Source: Physcomitrium patens
Lineage: Eukaryota > Streptophyta > Bryopsida > Funariales > Funariaceae
Length of the DNA: 64,000 nt
Reading direction: 5' to 3'
NCBI RefSeq assembly: GCF_000002425.4
Contig: NC_037265.1
Location: forward strand, 726,835 to 790,834
In this document: piece by piece, positions 46,225 through 59,972 of the stretch
Numbering within the stretch: the stretch's first letter is position 1
Layout: the number at the start of each line of letters is the position of its first letter
Notes under the pieces: model-generated
Databases searched by the model: none
What the model was told of the DNA's origin: nothing
Seen by the model: the letters and a program-made list of their open reading frames with translations, nothing else
Made by a program: the position numbers and the translations under genes

Positions 46225-48896
46225 TATATTTCATACCACGTTAATTTATAAACATCTTGTCTTAATTTTGATGGATATTGTTGATGAAAGACATTGATCT
46301 TTTCATCTAAATTTATAAGATTTCTCTATGACTCTTATGTGTATTTACTATTATCATATCCATACTAATATATAAGATATTCTAATTTATTTAATTATTT
46401 CCTTGAATGTAAGACTTTTTATTTTAAATTCTTAAATGTATTTGATTTTTATTGGTGGAAGATAAAAATTACCTTTTGCTTGTAATATCCATTGTTTTCT
46501 ATGGCTTAAGAAGGAATACATTGAAAACATTATAAATTGTCAATGACTCTAGTAGATGTAATTCATATACAATTTTTTTGATCTATTTACTAATAGAAAA
46601 TGGTTTAAGTCTACAATAATCAAACTTGTTTCAACAACAATTATTTTTGACATAACAACAAAGTAGCTACACTTTATCATCAACTTTGAATTAAGTTTTT
46701 ATCTTCCAATGGATATTTGTATTCATCTTTTGTTTTCTTTGAACTTTCTTTAATTATATATTTATTATTATATATAGCTTTAATAAAAAATATGTCAAAT
46801 CTTTTTTCAAAACATTTTAAACTTTTAAAAAGTCAAAAATATCAAATTAAGGATTTTAACCTTAGTTAATATAGAATATTTATTTTTAAATATAAGAATG
46901 TATAATATTATTATAAAAAAAATTACCAATAATAAAAAAATCTAATTAAATTGATGATAGTTAATAGTATATTAATAATATTTTTCTAATATTTTTTTAA
47001 ACTACTTTGACAAAAAAAGGCAAATAATAGTTTAGTATCTATATTCAATATTATTAAAAGCATTCTAAAAACTTTAGATATAAATGAAATCTTTTTTGTT
47101 TGATATAATATCTTTTGAAGGGACTAAAACATGAACCACATCAAAATTCAAAACGTGATAATACACTCTTGTATTACCAAAAGAGAAAAAGTAGAGAATT
47201 AAAATATAGATATAGAATTGAAAATAAAATAGCTATTGCCAAATGCAAAAGACTTAAAAGTTTTAAACCAAGATAGAACAAAAAAATATTAATGATAAAA
47301 ATGAAGAAGGCTCTATTTTTACCTCTATATATACTATCTACTAAAGAATTATGTAGCAATGTTGTATAGACTATATGAAACATGTCTAACTTAGAAAATA
47401 TATGTCTAACTTACAAGACAAATTTGCCACATATATTCTACATAGCAAATTTGTAATACTAATGACTAAATGTATAATATATAGCCAACTTGTTGGCCAA
47501 GTTGTCAATCTACTAATTATTTATAAGAAAGTATAAAATCTATAAAATTTCTAAAAAGCTTTCTAATAAGATATCAACAATTAAACTTACTTCTATTTAT
47601 TTATATTTGATTAAATTTATCAAAGTAAGTATATTAATAAATATAGATATATACTAAAAATAGCATATAATACCTAAAGATATTATAAAACTAAAACTTA
47701 ATTACTTCTTTACTTATAATAAATTTGTAGATGGTATTAAATCTGTTAACTTGGTTAAACAATCTACTATAAAAAATATAAAATCAATAGAATTTGAAAT
47801 CAAAAGATATTTGATAAAATACATACAAACAAATAATTATAATTATTTTGGTATATGTAATGATTGAAAAATTTGATAAGATTAATAATGAGAGGTCTTT
47901 GATCTTAAAATTTCTTAGTGCAAAAAAATCAAGATGAGTTTAAAGAATGTATAATTATACTTTATTTTTTTGAATACATAAGTGACTTTTAAAATAGAAA
48001 ATATTGTCTTCAAATTCAAATTTAGATACACCATAGAACTTAGATAGATTTCTCATTATATCATGTACAAAAAGTTCTAAAGACATAATTAAATAAACTT
48101 AATTTTGAAATGTGAAATGTACTGGCATTGTTGATTTTATTATTGAAAGATGAAATTTCTTAAGTTTCAAAAGAATTGATTGTTGATTATAATTTATTTA
48201 TTTATTTTTATTTCAAGATAAAATAGTCTAAATAAGGCATTTGATAAACCTTATTGTTTTCTTGTTCAAGAAGTAATATTAAAAATAGATCTTTAGAATG
48301 ATATACTTTAATTAGATTTAATATAATTCAAATATATGCTTATATAAAATACTTGAGATTCTTAATATTGATAAAAACTAACATTGGACTAAATTTGTCT
48401 TTTAGATAATGATGCAATTCTTAAAATAAATCCACAATTCTAAAATGTTCTTTGGTTTAGATTTTACGATTAATCTTTCTTCCTCAATTTATTTTAAATT
48501 AAAAATCTACTTAGTGAGATTTGTCATCTACATCTATTTTAATAACATTACATCCAATGCAAAGATTTTTACTTTAGTATCTAAAGAAAAGGCCTTAAAA
48601 AATCAGCTTTAATATAAGATGGGTGATGCTTTAAAACTTGTCTTTAAAGCCAAAAGTACTGCTTGATTTTCATACTCTCTACTTAAAGTTTGTCTTTGCA
48701 AGTCAAACATGATAAAGAAGCTGCAACTTAAAAAAAATCTTCATAAAATTTTGATAATAATTGATAAAGCCAAAAAATATGAAATTTTTCTTATTTTTCA
48801 TGGAGTTTCTTTTATTTGTAAAAGCTGGTGCTTTCTTTGGATTTATCATAAGACATCATTTAAAAAAATGTATCTCTAAGAATTGACTTAAATTAT

Positions 48897-48905
<9 letters not shown>
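46225..48905 (-). mobile_element. Decayed Ty3 element of the same family
   Basis: The plus sequence follows the young pol from its 3' end upward. About 46255-46440 matches the chromodomain end (tttgatggatattgttgatg against tttgatggatgtcgttgatg). About 46500-46760 matches the segment upstream of it, 47690-48250 the integrase, 48260-48620 the RNase H region and 48660-48890 the RT end (catcatttaaaaaaatgtat). No frame survives. Differences are mostly C-to-T and G-to-A, plus small deletions, which fits long methylation-driven decay. Confidence 0.75.
47117..47672 (-). repeat. Decayed solo LTR inside the old Ty3 element
   Basis: It interrupts the integrase match of the old element at the ttagatatc-like segment. 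About 555 bp follow the LTR word order (gctattgcca, ctctatatatactatcta, cttgttggccaagttg) in the same orientation as LTR1-LTR4. The length agrees with a complete LTR. Target-site copies are no longer clear. Confidence 0.65.
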
Positions 48906-48934
<29 letters not shown>

Positions 48935-49855
48935 CAAAATAAATAACAATTGTTTTAAGTTCTAATTCAATGCATACAACTTCAATACATATGTAGGTAT
49001 GAATGTATGTAATGTAAAAATTAATTTTAAAATCATGCTGTATATATTTATAATATTTACAACAAAAAAATGTATGTATAGACTCAATTTATTCTAAAAA
49101 ATTAATGTGATTTAGAACATACTATTATGAGTGATTTTTAATTTAGTAGATAATATATTTTATACTTTATTTTTTAAAAAGAACAAATAATCTACTTGTA
49201 TTTTTTTCATAAGAGCTCATGTTTTGATCTTCTTTGACTATTTTATGTTTTTCACTTATTACTTAATGGTATGAAATAAAAAATAAATGAATAAAAATGA
49301 TGCAAGTATTAAATGGCAAAGTAAATCCTAATTATTGCTAGTAGAAGGAGAGAGGAGGGAATAGCATGACAATTCTACCCCATATTCATTAACAATGTGA
49401 CAAGAAATCTCTATGTCACCAAGTCTTAAGAGAACCTTTGATAGCTATTTTATCACTTCTACATTGTAAAATCTACTCAATTATGTACTACAAAGCATAC
49501 AATTTTATTTTAATTTTTCTTGACTTTCTTATCATAATCTTGTCTCAAAAACTTATAGATAAACTCTCGTTTGTAAAGTTACAAAGTTTTGTAAAAATAA
49601 TTTTTGACTATATTATGTGAATTTTGAGAAAACCACATGTTTTGATTTTCAACCATTATTCTTGCTTCAAAGAATAATTTTTTTTTTCATACACAATATT
49701 CCTCAATGTACATAATACTTTTGTTTCTAAGAAGAAATTTTACAATTCGAAAACTTTACTCATTAGTTCTTTTTAACATAGATATTTTATAAATAAGGAC
49801 TCAATACTGAATTAACTTGGTTCAAAATTGATTTAAATTTAAATTTTTATAAGTA

Positions 49856-49895
<40 letters not shown>

Positions 49896-51240
49896 AATTC
49901 ATCTCTATGTTATGTTTTATACAATCAAGAATAATATATATATATATATATATATATATTATGGTGATGTGATGTGGCATTATGTGCCAAATCCCATTTG
50001 ATGTATGTAATTTACTTTAGTTTAGTGAATTTTTATCCACTTTGTTTTTTTTTATCAATTGACCTTATTAGTATCAACTAGGGTTTGAAGAGTTAGGTGG
50101 AAAAAACCCCTTTGACTTAAAATTCTTACCAAGTCAATTCTTGTGAGTGGTTTTGAGAGTAAGAAAGCCTTTGTTGAAAGCTTTTGCTTGGCTATACTAA
50201 CTAGCCTTTTAGTAAAGCTTTTAGAATTTTCTTTACACATACTTTCACTCTTCAATTCTCCCTTTGTGGTGTAAGAGATAAGTTAACTTAGTGGTATTTA
50301 GATTTACCATCTTTCCTTAAAAGTGTGTTGCTTGTACATTTGTATTTGGTTTAGATTGCATACTTTATATTTGATTTCTAGCACATCAATATTGTTGTAT
50401 ATAACAATATTTATTTACATATCATCACATTTTTGTATCTTGCATTTTATAATTACAAGTAATTTGATTCAAAAAATATTATTTGAGTAAATTAGTGAGA
50501 AAGAAATAAGAAAAAAGAAAGTATAAACCAAATCAACTTTAAGTTTGGATCCTAACTACAATCCATGATAAATGTTTATTTTGATTCAATTTCAAACCTT
50601 ATTTACAGAGATAACCACAAATATTATTGCTATCTTTACAGTACACAATCTAAAGTCAGATTTTGAGTTCTTTGTATAAGAAATTGTTTTGTCCTAGTGT
50701 ATTTTAACTCATGTTGTTAATGGGATATTTGAGTTATATAACTGTAATATGCACTTATTAGCATGGATGTACTTCTATACACCCTGTGTTAACGAAAATA
50801 ATGGCACCTAAATGCTTTTATTTGTACAATATTTATTATTATTATTTTATAATCCCAAACATTAATAATGAGAAATATTTTAAAAATCTAATTCAAAGAA
50901 ACAAGCAGTGGTACTAAAATAGTTGAAACATGATTATTTACATTGAGAGATGTTTATATCAACAGATACCATTATTACCAACATACAATATCTTCTGAAA
51001 TCATGAGTAGAATTTGGAGGAACTAGGTATTTGTAAATAGGTAGGAATTCTTTCATGAAAATACTGGTTTCCCTGAAGAACAATTTGTCCAAGCACGGAT
51101 CTGAAGTGGCTTATTCGCAGGTGACGATGATAACGAGAACGGAGGAGACTCGCTTGTCGTCGCACCTTTGGAGTCTGTGAACAGTTACTCCAGGTTTGCG
51201 CCAATTGATCGAATAGTGAGCATAGGCTCCATTTCAATCA
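48906..51240. other. AT-rich intergenic DNA
   Basis: (TA)n arrays lie at about 48899-48931, 49863-49891 and 49934-49960. There is no supported coding frame. From about 51000 the GC content rises toward the next gene. Confidence 0.5.
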
Positions 51241-51876
51241 ATCGTTTTGTAGATAAGAATCTGAGAATATGATATCAACAGCCCCCCTCACACACACCTC
51301 TATCGCTCCATTTCTCGTCACCATCTGGATTCAAACGACTCCACGTATATCCATCCAAATTCTCCTGAGATGCTGAATATCAGATGGTAGCTTCTACAAA
51401 TGCAGCGCCAGAAATATTCAGTTACTGACCCAGTAACAGATCGTCATCGTTCCATCCTTCCTGTGGACTCCTACGTTCTCGAATTATCCAGCCGTTTCGA
51501 CTTCACCACCTTCCGCTAATGTCTGATCCATGATTTCACTAGCATCCAGTTGAATCGATAACGTTTCTTCAGATCTTAACTCCGCGACAAATTATGTTTT
51601 CAAGGATTTATATTAACCAGCGTAATCTCACATTGAACAGCTTTCACAGAGGCATTCGTGATGAGAATTTGAGATCGTCTCGCGAGTGCCTCCCGAGAAG
51701 CGCATGGTTGGTTCAGTCGTGTGCGAGCCTTTTTGTCGATAGCAAGGCAGGCCGTAAGATGCGTAATTAAAGTGGGAAAAATTGTATCCGAAATTTGTCA
51801 CACGCAGGCGTCTGTGCATGTGCGCGACAGAGAACGCACTGTAAACCCGGGCGTCGGCAAGAACTGCGAAAAGGGC
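51241..51876 (+). promoter_or_regulatory. Upstream region of the flagellar-type gene
   Basis: This is GC-richer sequence with no protein motif that I recognise. The reading frame of the next gene is open back to 51721, so a longer N-terminus is possible, but the family-like sequence begins only after 51877. Confidence 0.4.
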
Positions 51877-53003
51877 ATGGAAAGCCCTCCGAGGTATCCC
51901 TTGCCCCTCCCGCCCAGCAAAAGGCACACAGTGCCGGGAGCAAAGATTGCCAAGGAAGGTCCTATTCCAGGATACACTGGCGTCATTCCAGCGCTAAAGA
52001 CTCACGTTCTTGGACATGGCTTCTCTGACTCCAGTAGACGAGCTGCCGCCTTCACTGACTCGTTGCGTCGCAAAAAACCTGAGGATGCCTACCATCTGGT
52101 CAGTGCTATCTGTTATTATGGGTTTCAGTGTTTTTCTGCTGACTTATTTGCAATTTTCTTAAAAGTCACTTGGATTCGCTGTAGCAGCTTTTTTAATTGC
52201 AAGATTTAACCATATCTGTTCCTCAATGGTAAAAGCACAGCATTCGGGGATGCCGAAATTACCCCGTGGATCCAACATTGTTAATGGTGGTCATGGTGTT
52301 GTGTGGGGGTGAATCTGCATGAGTAGACCACTGAAAACAAAGTAGAGGGGCGAGATTTCTTCTACGCCCAACTCGCCCACGTCGGAGAGGTGAATGACCC
52401 AGCGCCTGTAAAATGGCTGGCCAGCAAGCGGGAAACCCCAGAAGAGTTGAAATACATCAGCGGTCAGCTGGATTACAGAACCGTCAGGTTTTCTCACTCG
52501 ACCTTTACAACAAAACTAATCTCCATCGCTAGAAGGGTTAGTGAATGCATCGGACCACAGCACAACGCTGGGGGGCTGATACGCATGGATAGTGGCGCAG
52601 AGTAAAAACAGGGACCACGGAGAAATACTGCCAGCCCGCGCCGCTGTCCATGAGCATGACGGTGCTGCCCTACACGAACGTGAAGATTCAGACGAAGAAG
52701 ACGTTCGAAGCGTTCCAGGACGACACGCTGGAGGTGATGGAAGCGCGGCATCATCTCAAAGGCTACACGGGCCATGTGCATGCCCAGCAGCATCTCTTCT
52801 CCCAAACCTTCGGCAAAACCACGCGGCGTCTACGCGGGTACCCACCCGATCCCCAGACCTCCAAGGACTTCATCGACTACGCCGAGAATCGCCCTCTGTG
52901 CGTCAACGAATTCGAGCTGAAGCATCCCATGAAATTCCACCACAACCAGCTCCTCAAGACCGGTGAGGGCTCTCTAGGCCCTCTTCCCGACGGAGCACGC
53001 TGA
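51877..53003 (+). CDS. Probable ciliary/axonemal protein with GYTG motifs (CIMIP2/FAM166-like)
   Basis: Three exons, 51877-52098, 52327-52487 and 52601-53003, join in frame to about 261 residues. Introns are GT-AG, but the second acceptor (gagtag) is weak. The N-terminal part has GPIPGYTGVIPALKTHVLGH and the C-terminal part HLKGYTGHVHAQQHLFSQTF, two related modules at about residues 28-45 and 179-200. IPGYTG-type modules followed by a G-x-T/S-F/Y-G element are characteristic of small axonemal microtubule-associated proteins of the FAM166/CIMIP2 type. In a moss this would act in the sperm flagellum. No signal peptide or membrane segment is visible. The exact family is uncertain, and a GT within the last exon (gaccg|gtgagg, 52964-52970) could mark a further intron. 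Confidence 0.55.
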
Positions 53004-53705
53004 TCGTCCACGCCATCTTCGTCACGCACTTCAGCAGTTCTTCCTCCGTCGTCCCGGACCTGCCCCTCTGTCGGACTGCAACATGAACGGAACCCATCCC
53101 TGATGCCTTTTTTTGGTATAGGAAAGCATAGAGTTGTTGGAGTGGAATGAGCTTTTTCTTCTGAACAGCAGGTTGATGATCAACTATGAGCCTGAAACAA
53201 TCATTGCTCCGTTGAAAGCAGACACTCTCGTAATTCTGTGGTTGTGACCTCCATCAGCTTCAACTGGCCTCTATTGGACTCGATAAAACAATTTGTGGTT
53301 GTGCTTACTATTTTAATGAAAGTGTTTCCTATTTCGTATACGTGCGGGTATATGATTCTCCTTTTTTATCGATCATTCTACTAAAGTATAATTTGTATGT
53401 ATACATATAGACAAATGCATCCTGATAGAAACTTCTAATTGTGATTAAAGAAACTCAATAATTGTGCTGCTTAACTTTCAATACAAAACAAATTTCAACA
53501 ATAATATTGAAAGTTATTTCAACAATAATGTTTTATATTAAAGGTACATTTTACAAAGGTAAAAAGAATCATTTTAAGGATTTTTTTTATAAAAGCTTTA
53601 ATGTAATTTTCATAGCTATTTGTGAATGTTTATAGTTTTAAAAATAATTTCATTAAAGATTTTTTTAAAATTAGATGATATTATATATTTCTTATAATTT
53701 CTTTA
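53004..53705. other. 3' flank of the flagellar-type gene
   Basis: Probable 3' UTR to about 53340, then AT-rich sequence leading into the copia remnant. No gene is seen. Confidence 0.5.
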
Positions 53706-55887
53706 GAGAAGTTTTAGAAGATTAATCTTTAAGTGGTAAATGAGGGGATAAGACAATTAAAGTATTAGAATATTAGAGTGGAAAATTAAAGAGGAAATAC
53801 CTTCGAGGTCTTTATTATGTACTAGATAAGTCACAGCTTTTGATACATAAAATATGAGATATTTAATATTCTTCTTCCAAAAGTGGTACTTATTTCTCTA
53901 TTGAAATAAGACCTATCTCTAAAAGCTAGAAACTTATTTCTAGAGAGAGGTTTTGTAAAGATGTCTATAGCCATGTACTCTATGGAATAATGCTCCAAAC
54001 CAATTTGTCCTTTCTACACATTGTCTAACAAAATGGTGTTTTGTATCCCAATATTTTGTACGATTATAATGTATTGGATTCTTGACAATAGCAATGGCAC
54101 TCTAGTTATCTTCATAAACAGTGATCTTTTTGGTTTAAAAATATCATAATTCCTAAGTAATTTACAAAGGTACAAAGTCTCCCTTACTGTAATAGTCAAA
54201 GTTACATATTTTGCCTCTCTTGACAAAATATAAACTAATGATTGTTTCTTATTTAACTAAGTGATGATTGTAACACCTAACATAAATGTATAACCTCCTA
54301 CTAAACAGTGTGTCTCTACACAACTTGCTCCATTTGCATCATTATAGCCTACAAGTCACAAATTTGCTTCTTTTCTTCCATACTATAAAACCAAATCTTT
54401 TATTTCTTGTAAATAATAAAATATTCATTTGATTCCTTATCAATGCAAAACATATGAATGTGACATGTATTGAGTAAAGTGTTGACAAGTAAATGCAATG
54501 TCATACCTTGTATTATTTACAAGGTATAATAACAAACCTAAGATCTTTTGTTAAAGCTTTATACCTTTTGCATCCAAAATTTTATTGTTCTTATGTATAG
54601 TAAGATGACTTTATATTATTCATGTAGCAACTGTCTTTACATCTTTCATTCCAAATTCTGCCAACTTTTGACAAATCTACTTAATTTGGCTTAAATTAAT
54701 AATTTTATTATTTTTGATTTGTAAAAACTCAATATAAAGAAAATTATTAAGTTCACCAAGATCTTTCATCTTGTAGCATTCTTGCAGTTCATCTTTGTAT
54801 TTTACAAGGATCTCGAAGCTCTTGCCATCAATAAGTATGTCATTAATATAGATAATTAATATAACAACTAATATCTCAATCTACATTGTGTACAAACAAA
54901 GGTCTGTTTTTAAGTACTCCCAATCAAGATTCAATAGAGATTTATCCAAACTCTCATTCTATCTATGTCCAGATAGCTTCAAAGCATATAAAGTCTTTAG
55001 CAATTGCAACACCTTGCTATTATATTTTGATGGAACTTCCAATCTTTTTAGAATCTTCATATAGATATTTTTTTCTTTAAGTTCACCATTTAAATAAGTT
55101 GAGACGACATCAAGTTGCAACATATTCCAATTAAGGTTAGTAGCAATTGCAACAAATATGCAAGTTGTTGCAAGGTGGAAAATTGGTGCAAAAGTCCATT
55201 AATAATTAAGACCTTTTACTTGAGTAAAATCTTTTGCAAGCAATTGTCCTTTAAAATGCTCAATGGAATCATCACTAATAAGTTTTTTTTCTTAGAAATC
55301 TATTTTGAATCCACAACCTTTTTATCATTGGATAAAAATAAAAATTTTCATGTACCATGATCTTTCAAGGAATCAAGTTCTTCCTTCATAGCATGATTCC
55401 ACTCTGTGAAAAAATGTGAATTCATGGATTGTTTAAAAGTCTTTGGTTTTGCATATTCATCAACATGAATTACATCCAATGTTTCAATCAATAAGTCATA
55501 ATCTCTTCAAAGGAAATTGTTGTCTTTTTCTCAAGGCATGCAACACGTCCTACTACCACTTATAATATTTATGAAGGCAATGCCACTTTCATAATAACAT
55601 CTTGATAGTAGAACTTGAGTGATTGCTTCTACTTTTAGTTGATTAAACTCTTCTATTTTTGTTAGTATAGAATTTTCTTTTTTTTCAACCATTTTCTCCA
55701 TCCAATCCATCATACACATGTAGTCTATAAGCTTGAGGTTGGAATATTTTTAATTTACTTAGATGTTGAAAATCTAGAAAATTAAAATTATTTCTATGAT
55801 CCATATCTTTTCCAATTTTTTCTTAAGTAGTTGGTGGCTCACCAAGTAACTCATCCTTATTATCAAAAAAAATCATATCTAAATTAT

Positions 55888-55918
<31 letters not shown>

Positions 55919-58210
55919 CCTTTAAGTAGAAAAATCTCATATCCTTTTTCCACTTCTAAATATCTAATATGAATATCCTTCTTTGCTTTTGAATCAAGCT
56001 TTTGACATTTTTCTTTTGCCATAGGATATCAAGGAAGAAAACCAAAATAATAATTATTTTAAAGAAAAAGTTTTTTTTTTTTTTATCATAGAATACTTTA
56101 TGTGGTTTCTTATTGCCGAGTCTTGCAAGTTGAAGGCGATTGTGAGTCTAAGTCACAAATTTTGTTACAAACACCCAATATTGACAATTGAATTTAGCAT
56201 CATTTAGAAGTGTTTGTACTCTTTCAAAAATAATTCACATCATATGCTCTAATATACCAATAATTTCATGTATGTATGCAAGAGTAATTATGTGTCAAAT
56301 GCCTTCAACTTTAAAGTGAGAATCAAACTTACTATTCAAGTATTTAGTATCTTGATTAATTAAAAAAGTTTTTATCTTCCTTTCAATTTTTCTTTATACT
56401 TTTTCTTTCCAAGTCTTGTAAGTAATATAACCTTGGTCTTTAGTTTGAAGAAATATAAGGCAATAATAATCAAAATATTCATTAATCTACATAGCTAATC
56501 ATTCTGCACCATCAAAACTACATGTTTTTAAATAACAAAGGTCAAATACTATTACATCTAAAATACTATTGATATACTTGTACTTATGTGACAAAGGCCA
56601 CCTGTAGGCTGTCCCAACAATGCATGATTTATATGTAGGTATTTTATCCTTCTTCTCCTTGATTTTTAATTCTTCAATATTATTCATCTTCTATGCCTTT
56701 CATATTATATACATTAAATCATGTTCTAATACTTAATGCCATTTAATAAGTCTATGATCCAAAATAGATGAATTAGAAATTATGGCAACTTCTTCAATTT
56801 CACAAGGCATAAAATAAGATTTACTGGATAACGTACCTTATATGAATAAGTCAATTGAAGGCAAAATTTAATTGATTCTATTGACATCCAAATTAAATTT
56901 TCAACCTTTCTTGCATAAAGTTGTAGTTGATAATAGAGTATCACGTGCTCTAGAAATCTAGTCAATATCCTTTACAACTATAAGAATATATTTTCATGTA
57001 AGGTCCAAAATTGTGAGATTTATCTCACTTGAGCTTTGTGATTTGCTAATGCCACTATCATAGCTTTGGAGTTGGATAGTCATATTTTTATTAAAATTGA
57101 GAAGCTTTCTCCTATCTCTTTGGATGTGTACATCTATTGAACTATCAATGCAAATATAATGCCGTAATTGAGACAACAATGCAATTGTTGTTTTTGAATT
57201 AAATGATGCTTCTCCGGCTGAAAGTACAACAACAACCCTAGCATTTACAACACCATTGCTAATTATTCTAAGACATTTTGTATCACCTTGCTAATGCCCC
57301 TTTTGTCCACAAGCCCTCTAAGTGCTTTTAGACTTATGAATCTTAGGCTTTTGTTTTTGTTATAGATAGTGCTTCTTTAAGACTTGCTTTCTTCTTCCAT
57401 ATTTTATTAAAGCAAAAAATAGATAATTAATCCCTTTTTTTTTTGCATCTCCTCTTTAAGGAGAATAGACAATACTACTTCTTTTGTGATTCCTTTTCTT
57501 TTCTTTGATGCAATCAACTAAACAAGAGGATCCTAAGATTCTAGTATTGTAATAAGTATAAGAAATGTCATGCATTGTTTGCCCATTTCATCACTGGCTT
57601 CAATATCTTGATCTCTATGATCAAAAATCTCTCCAAGAAAAATCTTCATAGATTCTCCATCCATGTATCAAAGATTATGCAATTTCTTCATTAAAAATAT
57701 CTTAATAATTACTCTCAAAGGCTTGTGGATTTTAGCCAATACGTCCTACATTTCCAAGCTATATTGGAGCAATAAAACTTATTTTTACCGCCAGCAAAAA
57801 AATAGAATTTACTTAAATAAAAAACAGCAGCATCATCAATGGCATTGAACTCCAACAACAATGAAACTCCAACCGCTCCAACACTCCAAGCAGCACTTAG
57901 GCAGCGCTCCTCGGCTCCGACAACAGGCGGATCATCTACAGGAAATGTCCATCCAATTATTACTTTTTCAACTTCAAAAACCATCCAAACTTTTCATCCA
58001 AATGTTTTGTAACGAATTGCATCCGTAGCCACGGCTCTGACAACATGTTTTAAACTGGAAGAATATCAATCCGTTGATAACGAGAATGTGGCGCAACATT
58101 AAAGAGTTAGAATATCCGGTGTCTTTGTTATGTGCTGGATATGTCACACCTTTTCGTACATCAAGTATGGAAAATTCAACATATAGTGAGTGGCATTCCA
58201 AACTAAACAA
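53706..58210 (-). mobile_element. Decayed Ty1/copia retrotransposon
   Basis: Minus-strand fragments follow copia order. Gag knuckle traces (CGQKGH) lie near 57300, the integrase and hinge region at 55900-57200, RT near 54700-54900 with a YINDILIDG motif in place of YVDD, and RNase H at 53950-54350 with REAKYVTLTITVRETLYLCK. The tail corresponds to the conserved HFVRxCVE segment and is frameshifted. LTR-like ends match each other: ggtctttattatgtactagat near 53803 and ggtgtctttgttatgtgctggat near 58118. Frames are broken throughout. Confidence 0.72.
58029..58045 (-). other. Primer-binding site of the copia element
   Basis: On the minus strand tgttgtcagagccgtgg resembles the initiator-tRNA-Met primer site TGGTATCAGAGCC. 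It sits at the inner edge of the right-hand (5') LTR, which places the LTR at about 58050-58210 and confirms minus orientation. Confidence 0.55.
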
Positions 58211-58636
58211 GTCTATTGCACACTAGTATTCAAGACCATCAGTGCAGTCTGGGTTTACAATAAGTTTGTGAAAATGTAAGTCATGATGCTCCGTTTGCAT
58301 ACTCACACATACTGACAAACAAATTTACTCACACACACTAACAAACAAACAAAACATTGGAACATAAACAGAGGACTTGACTAGCGCTTGACTAGGAACC
58401 TTTTCGGATTTGAGCATATTCAATTACTGATTGTTAAACAGAAGTAGCTTGGCCTTTCCATCCGTGTCTGGATCTGTAGCTATATAACCACCCACCGTGG
58501 AGACATTGCTACAATTCAGCGCTTGCATTTTGCCTGCTCGGGAAATGCAAAGAAACCTACTTTGTTTCATACCTCTGCAAAAGAAGAGCCTGAAATCCGA
58601 CTTGAGATTTGAGTGAAGAAAACGGTGTCTGGAACC

Positions 58637-59972
58637 ATGAAGCATGTTCAATACTCCAGGTACCACGGCGGCAGCAAGGCTCTTGAGGCAAGTTTCTCAC
58701 AACTGTTACTTCCTACCTCACAATTCGTCTTCATTCACATGAGGTAGACATACTTCGGCACGATTTTGAACGTGAAATACATGGATTTTGGGACAAGGTG
58801 GATTGCATGTTGTTGCATGGTGTTGAAATGTGAAGTGTAGCATGAAGTGTAATCTTATGCGGAGAAAGGTGCTGATGAGTGATCGTTGGGGTGGCAGTAC
58901 GTGGAGGTGCCCATCCCGAAGCCCAAGGCCGGTGAGCTGCTGTTGAAGGTTGAGGCGATCAGCAACAATCCGGTAGAATTACGCATCCAGGATGGGTTAA
59001 TGAAGCACTTTCTTCCACTTAGATTCCCATTCGCCCCCGGCACTGATGTTGCAGGTGAGGTCGTCAGCTTGGGCACCGGCGTCAAGGGATTCCGCCCCGG
59101 TGACAAGGTCGTTGCTCATATCCATGTTCTGGTGAGCCTCCAATTATCGCACTGCTTCCGTCACTTACTGTAATTGTGTCAGAAACACATCAACGTGAAC
59201 TCGAACTCAGCTCATGCGCAAAGGAAGGTGAAGTATTAGTAATAAGGGGTGATGCAATCAGAAAGGAGGAGGATATGCGGAGTACGCGATCGCGTCGTCA
59301 TCAAGAGTGGTGCTGCGGGTGCCAGAAATATCAGCTTCCGAAGCTGCATCGATAGTGGTGGCTGGTTACACAGCGCTTCAAAGTGCCCGGCAGGTGGGCA
59401 TCAAGAGCCTCGCAGGCGGATGCGAGCACCTCAATGTTCAGATCATCGGCGCGTCGGGAGGCGTGGGTACCATCCTTCTGCAGCTGGTGAAGCTATCCGG
59501 CGCGCATGTGACGGTCACATGCAGCGATCGCAACATCGAGCTCATGAGAAACCTGAAAGCCGACGAGGTGCTGGACTACCAAACTCAGCAGGGCGCAACC
59601 TACACCAGTCCTTCAGGAAGAAGATACCACCGCGTATTTAATTGCGCCCACTTTGTACCCTTGTCCAATTTCTCGGCGCAACTACAACCCAATGCAAGAG
59701 TGATAGACCTGACTCCCACAAGGCGCAGCATCGTCGTGGCCATGGTTAACAAAGTGTCGTTGCGGAGTCCTCACAGATTCGAGAACTTCTACATGTGGGA
59801 TAACCAGGAAGATCTGCAGACGATGATGGAGCTGATGGGGGCAGGGAAAGTGAAGGCAGTGCTGGATACCACCTTCCCGCTTTGCAAAGCCGGCGATGCG
59901 TGGGATCACTGCTTGAAGCGGCGCTGCGCGGGTAAAATCATCTTGTGCTCATCTCCACCCATTTCATCGTGA
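58637..59972 (+). CDS. Quinone oxidoreductase, zinc-independent MDR family (ceQORH-like)
   Basis: Three exons, 58637-58687, 58898-59131 and 59262-59972, join in frame to 331 residues, the usual length for this family. Exon one gives MKHVQYSRYHGG. Exon two has VEVPIPKPKAGELLLKVEAI, NPVELRIQDG and PGTDVAGEVVSLG. Exon three has GGGYAEYAIASSS, the NAD(P)H-binding loop IIGASGGVG (residues 156-164), HVTVTCSDRNIELMRNLKAD and a C-terminus with GKIILC. Zinc-ligand residues of classic alcohol dehydrogenases are absent, as in quinone/enone reductases. The closest plant relatives I recall are the chloroplast-envelope quinone oxidoreductase homologues, which reduce reactive enones. The first intron has a GC donor (gag|gcaagt), required to keep the frame. 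A decayed copia LTR ends about 430 bp upstream of the ATG. Confidence 0.88.
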
